A model generated the notes under the pieces. The model did not search any database and was not told the origin of the DNA. It worked only from the letters and a program-made list of their open reading frames with translations. Both the position numbers and the translations under genes were made by a program. From Ignavibacteriota bacterium (lineage in GTDB: Bacteria; Bacteroidota; Ignavibacteria; UBA10030; UBA6906), in the NCBI GenBank assembly GCA_003154155.1, contig PMCM01000147.1, forward strand, positions 1 through 32,937: a stretch of DNA of 32,937 bases. Direction: 5' to 3'. Of this stretch, positions 17,582 through 26,222 are shown piece by piece (position 1 is the stretch's first letter; every line of letters starts with the position of its first letter).

Positions 17582-19483
17582 ATGGACCGCGCAACTTTAA
17601 AGTATCTTCTGGACCGCATCCGCCAGGCACGTATCGGCATCATCGGCGACTTCTGTCTGGACGTCTACCTTCTCCTCGACTCCGCCGCGTCGGAAACCTC
17701 CCTGGAAACGGGCCTCTCCACACTTCCGGTCCGCTCCCACAGGTACGCCCTCGGAGGAGCGGGCAATGTCGCCAACAATCTGTGTGCCATGGGGGTGAGC
17801 ACCATCACGGCATTTGGCGTGACGGGTGAAGACCCGTTCGGCACGCACATGCGTGAGATGCTCCTGGCACGCGGGATCAATTGCGCGGGGATCATGGTAC
17901 AGCGGGAGAATTGGGACACGCACGTGTACATGAAGCCGCATGAACGCGAACACGAACAACACCGGCTCGATTTCGGCGGGTTCAATCAGCTCCATCCCGC
18001 CACACGCACGCAACTCCTCGACATCCTTGAGCAATGCATCCCGGACCTCGACATCGTCATCGTCAACCAGCAAGTGGTACGTGGCATCCATACCGAAGAG
18101 TTCCGGACAGACCTGGGAGCGTGCATCCGATCCCATCCCGGAACGATGTTCATCGTCGACTCCCGGCATTTCGCCGACGACTACGCCAACGCCATGCGCA
18201 AGCTGAACCTGACCGAGGCTGCACGGTTGTGCAACAGGGAATCGATCCCACCGGATCAGCTTGACTCACGGACAATCACGGACCTGGCGAGCGAACTCTA
18301 TGGTCGCTGGGAGAACTGCATCTTCCTGACCGGAGGAGAACGCGGCTGCGCAGTCTTCGACAACGGCCGCCTCCAGGAAATCCCGGGGCTGCTGATTCTC
18401 GCGCCCGTGGATCCCGTCGGCGCGGGCGACAGCATGCTCGCCGGCATCGCCGCCGCCCTGGCGATCGGGGCGGCGCCCGGGACAGCCGCGGAGCTGGGCA
18501 ATCTCGTTGCGGGCGTCACCGTGCAGAAGCTGATGCAAACCGGCACCGCATCTCCGGAAGAAATCCTGAACATCGGCAGCGATCCGGATTGCCGCTACCG
18601 TCCGGACCTGGCCCGACAGGCCCACAAGGCGGTCTACTACAAGGACACGGATATCGAGGTCGTCAGCGCGCCGCCGCGGGCGGGAAACATCACCCACGCC
18701 ATCTTCGATCACGATGGCACAGTGTCAACGCTTCGCCAGGGGTGGGAGGAAATCATGGAGCCGATGATGATCGCCGCCATCATAGGCACACCCGATCGCG
18801 CCCTGGATCCTGCGCTGTACGATCATGTCCGTGCGGCCGTACGGGCCTATATCGACAAGACCACAGGGATTCAGACTCTCGTGCAGATGCGGGGACTCGT
18901 GACCCTTGTCCGCCAATTCCGGTGCATCGACGAGAAGGATATTCTGGATGAGCACGGCTACAAAAAGCTGTACAACCAGAATCTGATGAACATGGTCGAA
19001 GGCAGGATGGAACGGCTCAGACGGGGGCAGCGGACCGTGGAAGATTTCACCATCAAGGGCGCAGTGCCGTTCCTCCACGCATTGCATGAGCGCGGGGTCG
19101 TGCTCTATCTCGCAAGCGGCACAGATCAGGCGGATGTCGAACGGGAAGCAGAAGCCCTCGGATACCGTGCGCTCTTTGCCGACAGGATTTACGGGGCGGT
19201 CGGCGATATCACCAAAGAAGCCAAACGCATTGTGTTGGAGCGGATCCTGGGGAGCATACGCGACGAGTCGCCGGAGAGGATTGTGGCGTTCGGCGACGGA
19301 CCGGTGGAGATCCGTGAAACCCACAAACGAGGCGGCTACACGGTGGGCGTCGCGAGCGACGAAATCCGGCGCTACGGACTCACGCCCCGGAAACGCCGGC
19401 GGCTCATCGAGGCCGGCGCCGACCTCGTCATCCCGGATTTCTCCACATCGGCGCCGCTCGTGAACCTGCTGTTCGGCGCATAG
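17582..19483 (+). CDS. PfkB-family sugar kinase fused to HAD phosphatase
   Basis: A 633-residue bifunctional-looking cytosolic protein. Residues 1-350 are a ribokinase/PfkB fold closest in form to the kinase half of HldE/RfaE: IGIIGDFCLDVY, LGGAGNVANNLCAMG near 57-71, and DPVGAGDSMLAG with catalytic base D283. Residues 370-633 are a HAD hydrolase: motif I FDHDGT with D376 and D378, motif II in YLASGTDQ with S512, a likely Lys near 546, and motif IV FGDGPVEI with D572 and E576 where a second Asp is usual. A helical cap lies between motifs I and II. GGGAGA precedes ATG 17582, and the gene follows the permease by 29 bases. By analogy with HldE plus GmhB, it may make a bisphosphate and then remove one phosphate. 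The substrate is unknown. Confidence 0.9.
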   Translation: MDRATLKYLLDRIRQARIGIIGDFCLDVYLLLDSAASETSLETGLSTLPVRSHRYALGGAGNVANNLCAMGVSTITAFGVTGEDPFGTHMREMLLARGINCAGIMVQRENWDTHVYMKPHEREHEQHRLDFGGFNQLHPATRTQLLDILEQCIPDLDIVIVNQQVVRGIHTEEFRTDLGACIRSHPGTMFIVDSRHFADDYANAMRKLNLTEAARLCNRESIPPDQLDSRTITDLASELYGRWENCIFLTGGERGCAVFDNGRLQEIPGLLILAPVDPVGAGDSMLAGIAAALAIGAAPGTAAELGNLVAGVTVQKLMQTGTASPEEILNIGSDPDCRYRPDLARQAHKAVYYKDTDIEVVSAPPRAGNITHAIFDHDGTVSTLRQGWEEIMEPMMIAAIIGTPDRALDPALYDHVRAAVRAYIDKTTGIQTLVQMRGLVTLVRQFRCIDEKDILDEHGYKKLYNQNLMNMVEGRMERLRRGQRTVEDFTIKGAVPFLHALHERGVVLYLASGTDQADVEREAEALGYRALFADRIYGAVGDITKEAKRIVLERILGSIRDESPERIVAFGDGPVEIRETHKRGGYTVGVASDEIRRYGLTPRKRRRLIEAGADLVIPDFSTSAPLVNLLFGA

Positions 19484-19550
19484 CCCCGAAAGCCCTGCAC
19501 GTCAAGCGCGCGCCGCAGTTGCTGCAAGGCATACCGCGGCGCTCCGTTGT

Positions 19551-20708
19551 TCACTCCCACGCAGCCAATTTCAAGAGTTTCTCCCCCGCCGCGATCAACG
19601 TCTCATCTTTTTTCGCGAAATGGAATCGGATATACCGGTTGACATCTTCACGGAAGAAACTCGACCCCGGGACTGCAGCTACACCGATCTCCTTGGTCAA
19701 CCATTCGCAAAACGCCATGTCGCTCTCCGGCCGGAATTTCTGGATATCCACCAGCACGTAGTAGGCACCTTCCGGTGACGTATAGGCAAGTCCGGCACGA
19801 TCCAGGTATCCCAGAAAGAGCTCCTTCTTTCGTGTGTACGACTGCAGAAGATCCTCATAGTATGCGTCCGGCATGTGCAACCCGACGATCGCGGCTTCCT
19901 GCAGCGGCGCCGCCGCGCCTACCGTGAGAAAATCATGCACCTTGCGTACCCCCTCGATCACCTCCCGGGGCGCAATCACGTAGCCGAGCCGCCACCCGGT
20001 GATGGAGTACGTCTTGGAGAGGGAGCTGCATGAGATTGTCCGGGAAAACATACCGGGGAGTGAAGCCATGTACGTGTGGCGAAACGGCGCATAGACGATG
20101 TGTTCGTAGACTTCATCGGTAATGACAAACGTATCATACGCTTCCGCCAATTCTCCGATGATACGCAACTCCTCGGGGCTGAACACCTTGCCCGAGGGGT
20201 TTGCCGGATTGCAGAGGATGAGGGCTTTGGGACGCTGACGGAAGGCCTCGGTCAATTCATCCACGGAGAAACGAAAATCGGGAGGGTGCAATGCCACGTA
20301 AATTGGCTCGGACCCCGACAGGATGGTATCGGCAACATAATTTTCATAGAACGGAGAAAACACGATCACTTTGTCGCCGGGATTGCATGCCGTCAGCATT
20401 GCCGCCATCATCGCTTCGGTGCTGCCGCATGTGACCACGATGTTCTCGTCGGGATCCAGATCGATGCCCATGAACCGACACTGTTTTTCCGCCAGCGCCC
20501 GCCGGAAATTCGGAGCTCCCCAGGTGATAGCATACTGATGAGGACCGGCATGCGCGATCCGCCGCAGTTCATTCGTCAACTGCTCCGGGGGGTTGAAATC
20601 GGGGAAGCCCTGGGACAGATTGATCGCTCCATGCTGAAGCGAGATCCGCGTCATCTTCCGGATGACGGATTCGGAGAAGAGCTTAGTCCTTTTGCTGATG
20701 TCCGGCAT
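19551..20708 (-). CDS. PLP-dependent class I/II aminotransferase
   Basis: A 385-residue cytosolic enzyme of fold-type I that transfers amino groups between an amino acid and a 2-oxo acid. The PLP lysine is K232 in SSLSKTYSITGWRLGY. NPANPSG gives N170, TDEVYEHIVY gives D198 and Y201, and the C-terminal RFHF carries the substrate carboxylate arginine. The start region LSQGFPDFNPP and overall length resemble the kynurenine/glutamine transaminase K and aspartate aminotransferase-like group. The exact substrate is not clear. It is convergent with the GRE operon, with 67 bases between stops. The ATG is preceded by ACAGG. Confidence 0.93.
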   Translation of the reverse strand: MPDISKRTKLFSESVIRKMTRISLQHGAINLSQGFPDFNPPEQLTNELRRIAHAGPHQYAITWGAPNFRRALAEKQCRFMGIDLDPDENIVVTCGSTEAMMAAMLTACNPGDKVIVFSPFYENYVADTILSGSEPIYVALHPPDFRFSVDELTEAFRQRPKALILCNPANPSGKVFSPEELRIIGELAEAYDTFVITDEVYEHIVYAPFRHTYMASLPGMFSRTISCSSLSKTYSITGWRLGYVIAPREVIEGVRKVHDFLTVGAAAPLQEAAIVGLHMPDAYYEDLLQSYTRKKELFLGYLDRAGLAYTSPEGAYYVLVDIQKFRPESDMAFCEWLTKEIGVAAVPGSSFFREDVNRYIRFHFAKKDETLIAAGEKLLKLAAWE

Positions 20709-20874
20709 AATGACCTGTCATTGTGATGAACACGTCATGCCTTCCAGAGAGGGGTGCACCCTCCACTTCGTCGATCGAAGGGTCATGGTAAGGCTTCGAC
20801 GATCAGATAACAGCATATGGGGGGTACCATGCGGCGGCTTCGGGGTCAGGACGGGAGCCGCATGACCGGACCGG

Positions 20875-21042
20875 TCACGTGATTCCGCGTTTCTTCTTCT
20901 CGATCAACACCTGTGCATCGACCGGTTCCGCGCAGAGTGAACACACGTAGCGCCTGGTGGTTTCCTGATAGTCGGGCTCGCGGATCTGTTTGCAGTTCGG
21001 ACAGCGAACCACAAGGGGCTTCTCTTCTTCGTGTTTTGGCAT
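20875..21042 (-). CDS. Small zinc-ribbon protein, 55 residues, downstream of prfC
   Basis: A short hydrophilic protein with two CxxC knuckles, CPNC at residues 14-17 and CSLC at 34-37, spaced 16 residues apart, which would bind one zinc ion. The start ATG 21042 lies five bases after the prfC stop, and GGAG at the very end of prfC can serve as its ribosome site, so the two are very probably co-transcribed and coupled. The C-terminal tail is basic (EKKKRGIT), compatible with RNA or ribosome contact. I do not recognise a named family. The frame and Cys pattern make it a real gene despite its size. Confidence 0.72.
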   Translation of the reverse strand: MPKHEEEKPLVVRCPNCKQIREPDYQETTRRYVCSLCAEPVDAQVLIEKKKRGIT

Positions 21043-21047
21043 GGGCG

Positions 21048-22652
21048 TTATTTCTCCGATCCGTTCTCAAACGGGAGTATGCCGAGCACCGCGGACGGGT
21101 TTTTCTGAGCGAAATAGTTCAGGGCCCAGTCACCCGGAAACAGGATCACCGGCTGTTTTCGCATATCGTCGGCCAGCACCGATCCGGTCGGCAAAATATC
21201 GGACGTGAGCGTGCGCGGATCGACTGAGGGATGAAGCCAGCGAACAAATTTCCAGTCGCCTGTCTCGAGGCGCACTTCGGCGCCATATTCCGTCTCCAGC
21301 CTGTATTGAAACACCTCGAATTGGAGCGGTCCGACCGCCGCGAGAATCGGAATCTGGGTCGAAGAATTCCGCGGCAGAAACCCCTGCACGACACCCTCCC
21401 GCAACAACTGATCCACTCCTTCCCGGAACCTCTTGAATTTTGACGGATTGGGATTGGAAAGTATGGCAAAGACTTCCGGCGGGAATCGGGGTATTTCTTC
21501 GTACACAATCGAGGGATCTTCCGTCAGTGTATCCCCGATGCCGAGCAGCGATTGTCCGACAAACCCGACGATATCACCCGCATACGCTTCATCCACCGTT
21601 TCTCTCTCGCGCCCAAACAATTTCGCCGCATTGGAAAGCCGGATCGTTTTTCCGCTGCGCGCATGGATAGCGGTCATGTCCCGTGTAAATTTGCCCGAAC
21701 ACACCCGGAGAAATGCGATCCGGTCCCTGTGCCGCGGATCCATATTGGCCTGAATCTTGAAAATGAACCCGGAAAATGCATTGCTCTCGACAGGTATCAC
21801 CGTGCCGTTGCTCGAACGCGGACGTGGGGGCTCGGCATATTTCAGAAACCCGTCCAGAAGAAGCTGCACGCCGAAATTGTTCCGGGCGCTCCCGAAGAAC
21901 ACGGGTGTGATTTGCCCCTCGAGCACAGCCGCCGGATCGAACTGCGCACCGGCATGATCCAGCATTGCCATCTCTTCAACCAGTTTTGCGTGCTCTTCGT
22001 CGTCCAGCCGATCAGCAATCACGGGATCCGAGAGCGAGCCGATTTCGACGGGCACGCGGTATGACCCGCTGTTGCCGAACTCAAACAGGTGCACCTGCTT
22101 CCCGAGGCGGTCGAACACGCCACGGAACTGAAAACCGGTGCCGAGGGGCCAGTTCATGGGAAAGGCACCGATCCCCAGCACGTTTTCCAGCTCGTCCAGC
22201 AATTCGAGGGGATCCTTTGTCGGCCGGTCGAGCTTGTTCATGAACGTGAATATCGGGATGTGACGGCGGCGGCACACCTCGAACAGCTTCCGGGTCTGAG
22301 TTTCGATCCCCTTTGCGGAATCGATCACCATGACGACGGCATCGACGGCGGTGAGCACTCGGTACGTGTCTTCGGAAAAATCCTGGTGGCCGGGAGTGTC
22401 GAGCAGATTAATGCGGTATCCATCGTACTCGAACTGAAGCACCGTGGAGCTGATGGAAATCCCCCGTTTGCGCTCCAGTTCCATCCAGTCCGATGCCGTT
22501 TCGCGCTGCTTCTTTCGCGCAGTGACGGATCCGGCCAGCTGCACCGCATTCCCGTAGAGCAGAAATTTTTCCGTCAACGTCGTTTTGCCCGCGTCGGGGT
22601 GGGAGATAATGGCGAATGTCCGCCGGCGAAGGATTTCTTCTTTGTTGACCAT
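21048..22652 (-). CDS. prfC: Peptide chain release factor 3
   Basis: A 534-residue translational GTPase that removes RF1/RF2 from the ribosome after peptide release, close in length to E. coli RF3 (529). G1 is SHPDAGKTT at 17-25, followed by the RF3 signature stretch LLYGNAVQLAGSV and KQRETASDWMELERKRGIS. G3 is DTPGHQDF and G4 is MNKLDRPTKDP. The C-terminal RF3-specific domain begins around PRFPPEVFAILSNPNPSKF. The ATG is preceded by a weak GGAA. The gene heads a short operon with the zinc-ribbon gene. Nothing in the sequence is unusual for the family. Confidence 0.97.
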   Translation of the reverse strand: MVNKEEILRRRTFAIISHPDAGKTTLTEKFLLYGNAVQLAGSVTARKKQRETASDWMELERKRGISISSTVLQFEYDGYRINLLDTPGHQDFSEDTYRVLTAVDAVVMVIDSAKGIETQTRKLFEVCRRRHIPIFTFMNKLDRPTKDPLELLDELENVLGIGAFPMNWPLGTGFQFRGVFDRLGKQVHLFEFGNSGSYRVPVEIGSLSDPVIADRLDDEEHAKLVEEMAMLDHAGAQFDPAAVLEGQITPVFFGSARNNFGVQLLLDGFLKYAEPPRPRSSNGTVIPVESNAFSGFIFKIQANMDPRHRDRIAFLRVCSGKFTRDMTAIHARSGKTIRLSNAAKLFGRERETVDEAYAGDIVGFVGQSLLGIGDTLTEDPSIVYEEIPRFPPEVFAILSNPNPSKFKRFREGVDQLLREGVVQGFLPRNSSTQIPILAAVGPLQFEVFQYRLETEYGAEVRLETGDWKFVRWLHPSVDPRTLTSDILPTGSVLADDMRKQPVILFPGDWALNYFAQKNPSAVLGILPFENGSEK

Positions 22653-22952
22653 AGGTTCCGTCTGATGCCCTGAGTTAAGTAATATACGAACATCAGAGGA
22701 AGCCTGCTACCCCGGGGGGGGAATCATCACAAGATTCCGGGAGATCCATCCGGTCTCACGTGGAATGTCGTTTCTGAAGCCGCCGGCAGGCGAGGGGCTC
22801 CGTCAGAGCGCCGATCGGCGCCGGCCGGGCAATGGTCGTTGGTTCAGGCGGGGAGCCGGACAGCATCTTCAGACCGGCGGGCGGCTACATTCAGTTGATC
22901 CACGATCTTCCCGGCCGGGGTCAAACCGGGATTCCAGGCGACGACTTTTTCT
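22653..22952. other. Intergenic region between prfC and icmF
   Basis: A 300-base gap that must contain the prfC promoter (minus strand) and the end of the icmF transcript. A run of eight G preceded by four C lies at 22710-22721. A 6-bp inverted repeat, TCCCGG 22909-22914 and CCGGGA 22926-22931, could form a hairpin after icmF, but no T run follows it. No credible gene is seen. Confidence 0.5.
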
Positions 22953-25900
22953 TCAGAACCCCCTTCTGTATTTCCCCCCCACTTCATACAGGACGTGCGT
23001 GATCTGTCCCAGCGACGCGCATTCCACGGTATGAAGGAGTTCTTCGAAGATATTCCTTTCGGACAGCGCCGCCTGTTTCAATCGTTGGAGAGCGGCTTGC
23101 GCGTGCGGGGCGTTGCGGGCCTGAAATTCTTCCAGCTGCTTGATCCGTTCCTTCTTTTCGCTCTCCGGCGTTCGCGTGATCTTCATGGACATGTATGGGT
23201 TGTCCGGCTGCTCCTTGACAAAGGTGTTTACGCCCACGATCGGGTAGGCGCCGCTCTGCTTCTGTTCTTCATACAAGAGTGATTCTTCCTGGATTTTCGC
23301 GCGCTGGTACTGGGTTTCCATCGCCCCCATCACGCCGCCCCGCCGTGAGATTCTGTGGAACTCCTCAAGGACCGCTGCCTCCACGAGATCGGTCAGCTCA
23401 TCAACGATGAAGGCCCCCTGCTGCGGGTTCTCATTCTTGACCATGCCAAACTCGCTGGCGAGAATCATCTGTATGGCCATCGAACGGCGCACCGATTCTT
23501 CCGTTGGCGTCGTGACCGCCTCGTCGTATGAATTCGTATGCAGGGAGTTGCAGTTGTCATAATACGCGAGCAACGCCTGCAGCGTCGTCCGGATATCATT
23601 GAAGTCCATCTCCTGCGCATGCAGCGACCGGCCCGACGTCTGAATATGGTACTTGAGTTTCTGACTCTTCTCACTGGCGCCGTATGTATACTTCATGGCG
23701 ACAGCCCAGATCCTGCGCGCGACGCGCCCGATGACCGCATACTCCGGTTCCATGCCGTTGCTGAAGAAGAAGGAGAGATTGGGAGCGAAATCCTCGAGAT
23801 TGATTCCCCTCTGCAGGAAGTACTCTACATAGGTGAACCCGTTCGCGAGGGTGAACGCAAGCTGCGTGATCGGATTGGCGCCCGCCTCCGCGATATGATA
23901 ACCGCTGATGCTCAGAGAGTAATATTTCTTGATGGCGTTCCTGGCAAAATACTCCTGCACATCACCCAGGAGTTTCATGGCAAAGTCAATGGAGAAGATA
24001 CAGGTGTTCTGCCCCTGGTCTTCTTTCAGAATGTCCGCCTGGACCGTTCCCCGTACATTCCGGAACGTCCAGAGCCTCAATTCCTGCAGATCCTGCTCCG
24101 ACAACACCTGTCCGGCCCCTTCCCGCTTCCTCACTTCGCGGTGGTAGGCAACGATGAAATACATCGCCAGGATGACCGGCGCAGGAGCATTGATCGTCAT
24201 CGAGATCGATGTGGAGGGATCGGTCAGATCAAAACCTTCGAACAGGCGGTCCACGTCGTCAATGGTGCAAACGCTGACCCCGCTTTCACCGATTTTTCCA
24301 TACACGTCAGGCTGCGGTCCCGGATCCTCGCCGTATAAGGTGATGCCGTCAAACGCGGTCGAGAGACGTTTCGCCCTGTCGTTTCTGCTGATGTAATGGA
24401 ACCGGGCATTCGTCCTCTCCGGGCTTCCTTCTCCTGCAAACTGTCTGCGGGGATCTTCGGTGACGCGCTTGAACGGGAACACACCGGCAGTGAACGGAAA
24501 GTATCCCGGCAGGTTTTCCGTGTAGTAGTACCGCACGAGATCCTCCCATGACCGGTAGTGCGGCGTGGCGACTTTGGGCACCCTCAGCGAGGAGAGGGTG
24601 TGTGCAAAGAGGTCAATGGTGTGCTCTTCGTCCTGAATCGTGTATGTGATCCGATCCTGGGTGTAGCCCTTTTTCAGATCCTCCCATCCTGCAAGAAACG
24701 TCTGCGTTTCAGCTGTCAGTGTCTTCCAGAAACCGGCAAATTTCTCTTCAAGGGCGGCACGGGCGGGTTCATCCTGCCCGCACAGCGCAATGCTCTCCTG
24801 CAGCGCAAAACAGTGACCCGCGATCTTCGCCTGTTCTTCGGATGCGGCTCGATAGTGATGCACTGTATCAGCAATTTCGGTGAGGTAGTGGATCCTCCGG
24901 CCTCCAATGACACCGAAGTCACGCGCGGGCTCGACCGGCAGGGCTGCCAGGAGACTCTCGTCCACGGCATAATCCCTCAGGTGCCGGCCGCGCAGATGCT
25001 GCAACAGGTCCTTGAAGAGACGGTTCACACCGTGGTTGTTGAACTCGTTGCTGCTCGTTGCGTAGACCGGAAGTTCCCGGGGATCCCCCTTCCCGGTGCG
25101 CGGAGAGACGATGTTCCGGTTTCTGCGGTACTGGCCTGTGACATGCCGGAGTGCATCCTCGGATCCCGTTTTCTCGAACTTGTTGATGACGATATACTCC
25201 GCCATGTCGAGCATATCGATCTTCTCCAGCTGCGACGGCGCGCCGAATTCCGCCGTCATGACGAAGATCGACTGATCGCACACATCGGTGATCTTGCTGT
25301 CGCCCTGGCCGGTGCCGCTGGTTTCCACGATCACCACGTCAAACCCGTGCGCCTTCAGGAGGCCGACGCCGTCGACAATGGCCAGGCTGAGCTCATGGGC
25401 GCTCTCCCGCGTGGCACAACTCCTGAAAAAGACCCTGTCGTCGTAAATATTGTTGTAGCGGATGCGATCCCCAAGGAACGCTCCGCCCGTACGCTTCCTG
25501 GAAGGGTCGACGGCAAGCACGCCGACGGAGATGTCCCGGGAGACCTTGAGGAACCGGTTGATGAGCTCATCGATCAACGAGCTTTTACCGCACCCTCCTG
25601 TGCCGGTCACACCCAGCACGAAGGTTCTGTGCTTATCGGCCTTCTTGCAGAGCTCGCTCAGTTCCGCCAGCGCATGCGGGATGTCGACGAGGCGTTCGAT
25701 GTGCGTAAGCTGCAGGGCGATGTTCCGGTGATCATCCCTGTCGCCCCGGCAGAGCTCATCAGCCGGGTCAAACGGCAAATCGGTCGACGCAGTCTCGCGT
25801 TTCCGGGCATTGACGCGCGCAACAATGTCGTCTGCAATGCCATGGATGCCCATGTGTTGCCCGTCCACGGCGTGGTAGATTCTCTCGACACCGTATGCCT

Positions 25901-26213
25901 GCAGGTCCTGAATTTCCTGGGGGAGGATCACCCCGCCGCCGCCCCCGAATACCAGGACGTGACCGGCATGGTGTTCCCGCAAGCTGTCGACGAGGTAGCG
26001 GAAAAAATCGTTATGGCCTCCCTGGTAGGAGCTCACCAGAACGGCGTCAACGTCCTCCTGCACGGCAGCTGTGACAATCTCCGTCACGGAACGGTTGTGG
26101 CCGAGATGCACGACCTCCGCTCCCCGTTTGTGCATCAACTTCGCGAAAATGCTGATCGATACGTCATGGCCGTCGAACAGCGCTGCCGCCGTAACAATCC
26201 GAATCCGTTGCAT
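22953..26213 (-). CDS. icmF: Fused isobutyryl-CoA mutase-type enzyme (B12 domain, G-protein chaperone, mutase)
   Basis: A 1086-residue fusion, the usual length and order for IcmF. Residues 1-135 bind adenosylcobalamin, with the lower axial His16 in FDGHDVS and the FGGGGGVI loop at about 89-96. About 190-430 is a MeaB-like GTPase chaperone with P-loop GTGGCGKS at 204-211. About 560-1086 is the mutase barrel (YGKIGESGVS, RGTVQADILKEDQGQNTCIF, SISGYHIAEAGA, IQTSGRSLHAQE, SLHTNSYDEA). Members interconvert isobutyryl-CoA and n-butyryl-CoA, and some prefer other branched acyl-CoAs. It begins nine bases after the acyl-CoA dehydrogenase stop, with GGGAG before the ATG, so the two form an operon. QGQNTCIF rather than the MCM sequence argues against methylmalonyl-CoA mutase. 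Confidence 0.95.
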   Translation of the reverse strand: MQRIRIVTAAALFDGHDVSISIFAKLMHKRGAEVVHLGHNRSVTEIVTAAVQEDVDAVLVSSYQGGHNDFFRYLVDSLREHHAGHVLVFGGGGGVILPQEIQDLQAYGVERIYHAVDGQHMGIHGIADDIVARVNARKRETASTDLPFDPADELCRGDRDDHRNIALQLTHIERLVDIPHALAELSELCKKADKHRTFVLGVTGTGGCGKSSLIDELINRFLKVSRDISVGVLAVDPSRKRTGGAFLGDRIRYNNIYDDRVFFRSCATRESAHELSLAIVDGVGLLKAHGFDVVIVETSGTGQGDSKITDVCDQSIFVMTAEFGAPSQLEKIDMLDMAEYIVINKFEKTGSEDALRHVTGQYRRNRNIVSPRTGKGDPRELPVYATSSNEFNNHGVNRLFKDLLQHLRGRHLRDYAVDESLLAALPVEPARDFGVIGGRRIHYLTEIADTVHHYRAASEEQAKIAGHCFALQESIALCGQDEPARAALEEKFAGFWKTLTAETQTFLAGWEDLKKGYTQDRITYTIQDEEHTIDLFAHTLSSLRVPKVATPHYRSWEDLVRYYYTENLPGYFPFTAGVFPFKRVTEDPRRQFAGEGSPERTNARFHYISRNDRAKRLSTAFDGITLYGEDPGPQPDVYGKIGESGVSVCTIDDVDRLFEGFDLTDPSTSISMTINAPAPVILAMYFIVAYHREVRKREGAGQVLSEQDLQELRLWTFRNVRGTVQADILKEDQGQNTCIFSIDFAMKLLGDVQEYFARNAIKKYYSLSISGYHIAEAGANPITQLAFTLANGFTYVEYFLQRGINLEDFAPNLSFFFSNGMEPEYAVIGRVARRIWAVAMKYTYGASEKSQKLKYHIQTSGRSLHAQEMDFNDIRTTLQALLAYYDNCNSLHTNSYDEAVTTPTEESVRRSMAIQMILASEFGMVKNENPQQGAFIVDELTDLVEAAVLEEFHRISRRGGVMGAMETQYQRAKIQEESLLYEEQKQSGAYPIVGVNTFVKEQPDNPYMSMKITRTPESEKKERIKQLEEFQARNAPHAQAALQRLKQAALSERNIFEELLHTVECASLGQITHVLYEVGGKYRRGF

Positions 26214-26222
26214 GCGTTCTCC

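Noticed and set aside
10074-19483. Bacterial microcompartment GRE locus
   Set aside because: No shell-protein gene or encapsulation peptide was seen in the operon or its flanks.
19484-19550. Terminator in the convergent gap after the kinase-phosphatase gene
   Set aside because: A GCGCCGC/GCGGCGC pairing exists, but its loop is 18 bases and no T run follows on either strand.
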